From contig JAGQGA010000362.1 of the NCBI GenBank assembly GCA_020432595.1, positions 1-5,964 on the forward strand: 5,964 nt of DNA, read 5' to 3'. The DNA comes from Anaerolineales bacterium (GTDB lineage: Bacteria; Chloroflexota; Anaerolineae; Promineifilales; Promineifilaceae). The position numbers and the translations under genes were made by a program. Below the pieces are notes generated by a model. That model was not told the DNA's origin, did not search any database, and worked only from the letters and a program-made list of their open reading frames with translations. Positions 5,577-5,964 of this stretch are shown piece after piece (the first letter of the stretch is position 1; each line of letters opens with the position of its first letter).

Positions 5577-5617
5577 TGCTACCATGCAGTAAAAGTTGCT
5601 ACCTGCCACTTGTTACC
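5553..5617 (+). repeat. Four degenerate TTGYTRCC copies in the divergent intergenic region
   Basis: TTGTTGCC (5553), TTGCTACC (5576), TTGCTACC (5596) and TTGTTACC (5610) occur on the same strand with start-to-start distances of 23, 20 and 14 bp. They overlap the proposed promoter and its leader. They could be regulator sites or a decayed tandem repeat. Confidence 0.4.
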
Positions 5618-5631
5618 TGCACACAGTTCAT

Positions 5632-5635
5632 GGAG
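5632..5635 (+). promoter_or_regulatory. Shine-Dalgarno GGAG of the secreted-protein gene
   Basis: GGAG sits six bases before ATG 5642 (spacer TAAACT) and selects that start over the ATG at 5656, which is in another frame. Confidence 0.65.
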
Positions 5636-5641
5636 TAAACT

Positions 5642-5964
5642 ATGTTAAAAAAACGATGGCTATTGTGGGTTGTGTTGTTGTTGGGGGGAATAACGGCCGT
5701 TTATGCCCGCACCCGCGCCACAACCAACAGCTACCTCCCCCTCATCACCCGTTCCGGCACCCCGCCGCCGCAAATCGCTGGATGCGATGTCTTCCCCGGC
5801 GACAACATTTGGAATACCCCCGTTGACAACCTTCCCGTTCACGCCAGATCGTCGGGTTACATCAGCACCATCGGAGCCAGCCGCACCGTCCACGCCGACT
5901 TCGGCTCTGGCATGATGTTTGGCGGCGGCTTTGGGGCTAAATACGGCATCCTTGAACCGATCAC
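5642..5964 (+). CDS. Secreted protein of unknown function, N-terminal part, cut by the window edge
   Basis: 107 codons are present with no stop before the right edge. The N-terminus is a signal peptide: MLKKRW, then a hydrophobic core LLWVVLLLGGITAV, with likely cleavage after V-Y-A (residue 22). A short linker follows with YLPLI (31-35) and a proline run (41-43), a pattern I associate with exported Chloroflexota proteins. The mature domain begins at GCDVFPGDNIWNTPVD (47-62) and continues LPVHARSSGYISTIGA (64-79) and HADFGSG (84-90). This 'FP.DNIWNT.....LPVH.....Y...IG......DFG' arrangement recurs in secreted bacterial proteins of unknown function that I recognise only as a pattern; I cannot name an activity. 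The frame is supported by the Shine-Dalgarno, the signal peptide and a C-rich third codon position. AACGGCCGTT at 5692-5701 falls in the signal peptide, read as Thr-Ala-Val. Confidence 0.82.
   Translation, partial: MLKKRWLLWVVLLLGGITAVYARTRATTNSYLPLITRSGTPPPQIAGCDVFPGDNIWNTPVDNLPVHARSSGYISTIGASRTVHADFGSGMMFGGGFGAKYGILEPI

Larger units (their letters stand above)
918..5701. repeat. Dispersed palindrome AACGGCCGTT, seven exact copies
   Basis: Exact copies start at 918, 1129, 3084, 4349, 4604, 4976 and 5692. Near copies with one change are at 2500 (AACGGCCGTC) and 3159 (ACCGGCCGTT). All are inside coding sequence, in genes on both strands. Six exact copies are read A-ACG-GCC-GTT (Thr-Ala-Val); the one at 918 is read AAC-GGC-CGT (Asn-Gly-Arg). 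With independent bases at about 57% GC, a hand estimate gives under 0.01 copies expected in a window this size. Confidence 0.85.

Noticed and set aside
5596..5826. Out-of-frame reading through the secreted-protein gene (and 5660-5893 minus, 5703-5915 plus)
   Set aside because: The frame from ATG 5642 has a Shine-Dalgarno, a signal peptide and conserved-looking motifs; the others do not.

Overview
The window looks like a piece of a GC-rich (by eye in the high 50s %) bacterial chromosome. The best guess for the host is a Chloroflexota bacterium of the Anaerolineae/Ardenticatenia kind. That rests on the style of the secreted protein at the right edge (a 'YLPLI' stretch just after a short signal peptide), on intergenic palindromes built from 7-bp units, and on the mix of genes; no ribosomal or other marker gene is present, so it is an inference. 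I see no RNA gene, CRISPR array, insertion sequence, transposase or phage gene.

Layout. (1) Positions 80-1341, minus strand: a two-gene unit. A cupin with the metal-binding pattern of DMSP-lyase-like (DddQ/DddL-type) cupins is followed, with a 4-bp ATGA overlap, by a stand-alone class-I glutamine amidotransferase. (2) A 125-bp divergent promoter region with a perfect TATAAT. (3) Positions 1467-2696, plus strand: a PLP enzyme of aminotransferase class V, in the cysteine-desulfurase-like (VC1184/TIGR01976-type) branch, without the desulfurase cysteine loop. (4) A perfect 17-bp hairpin between convergent genes. (5) Positions 2769-5479, minus strand: a probable three-gene unit, transcribed as GNAT acetyltransferase, TIM-barrel protein resembling BtpA, then a 12-helix MFS transporter. 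A second palindrome of 7-bp units lies between the first two genes and supplies the last residues and stop codon of the acetyltransferase. (6) A 162-bp divergent region with a plausible promoter in each direction. (7) Position 5642 to the right edge, plus strand: the N-terminal part of a secreted protein.

How the genes work together. The cupin and amidotransferase are almost certainly co-translated; the acetyltransferase, TIM-barrel protein and transporter are probably co-transcribed. No shared pathway can be read with confidence from the sequence.

The most striking signal is not a gene. The 10-bp palindrome AACGGCCGTT occurs seven times exactly, plus two near copies, always inside coding sequence, and six of the seven exact copies are read as Thr-Ala-Val whichever strand the gene is on. 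It behaves like a highly iterated palindrome comparable in kind to HIP1 of cyanobacteria. Two copies lie inside an identical 22-bp word shared by two unrelated neighbouring genes. Otherwise these look like ordinary metabolic and transport genes.
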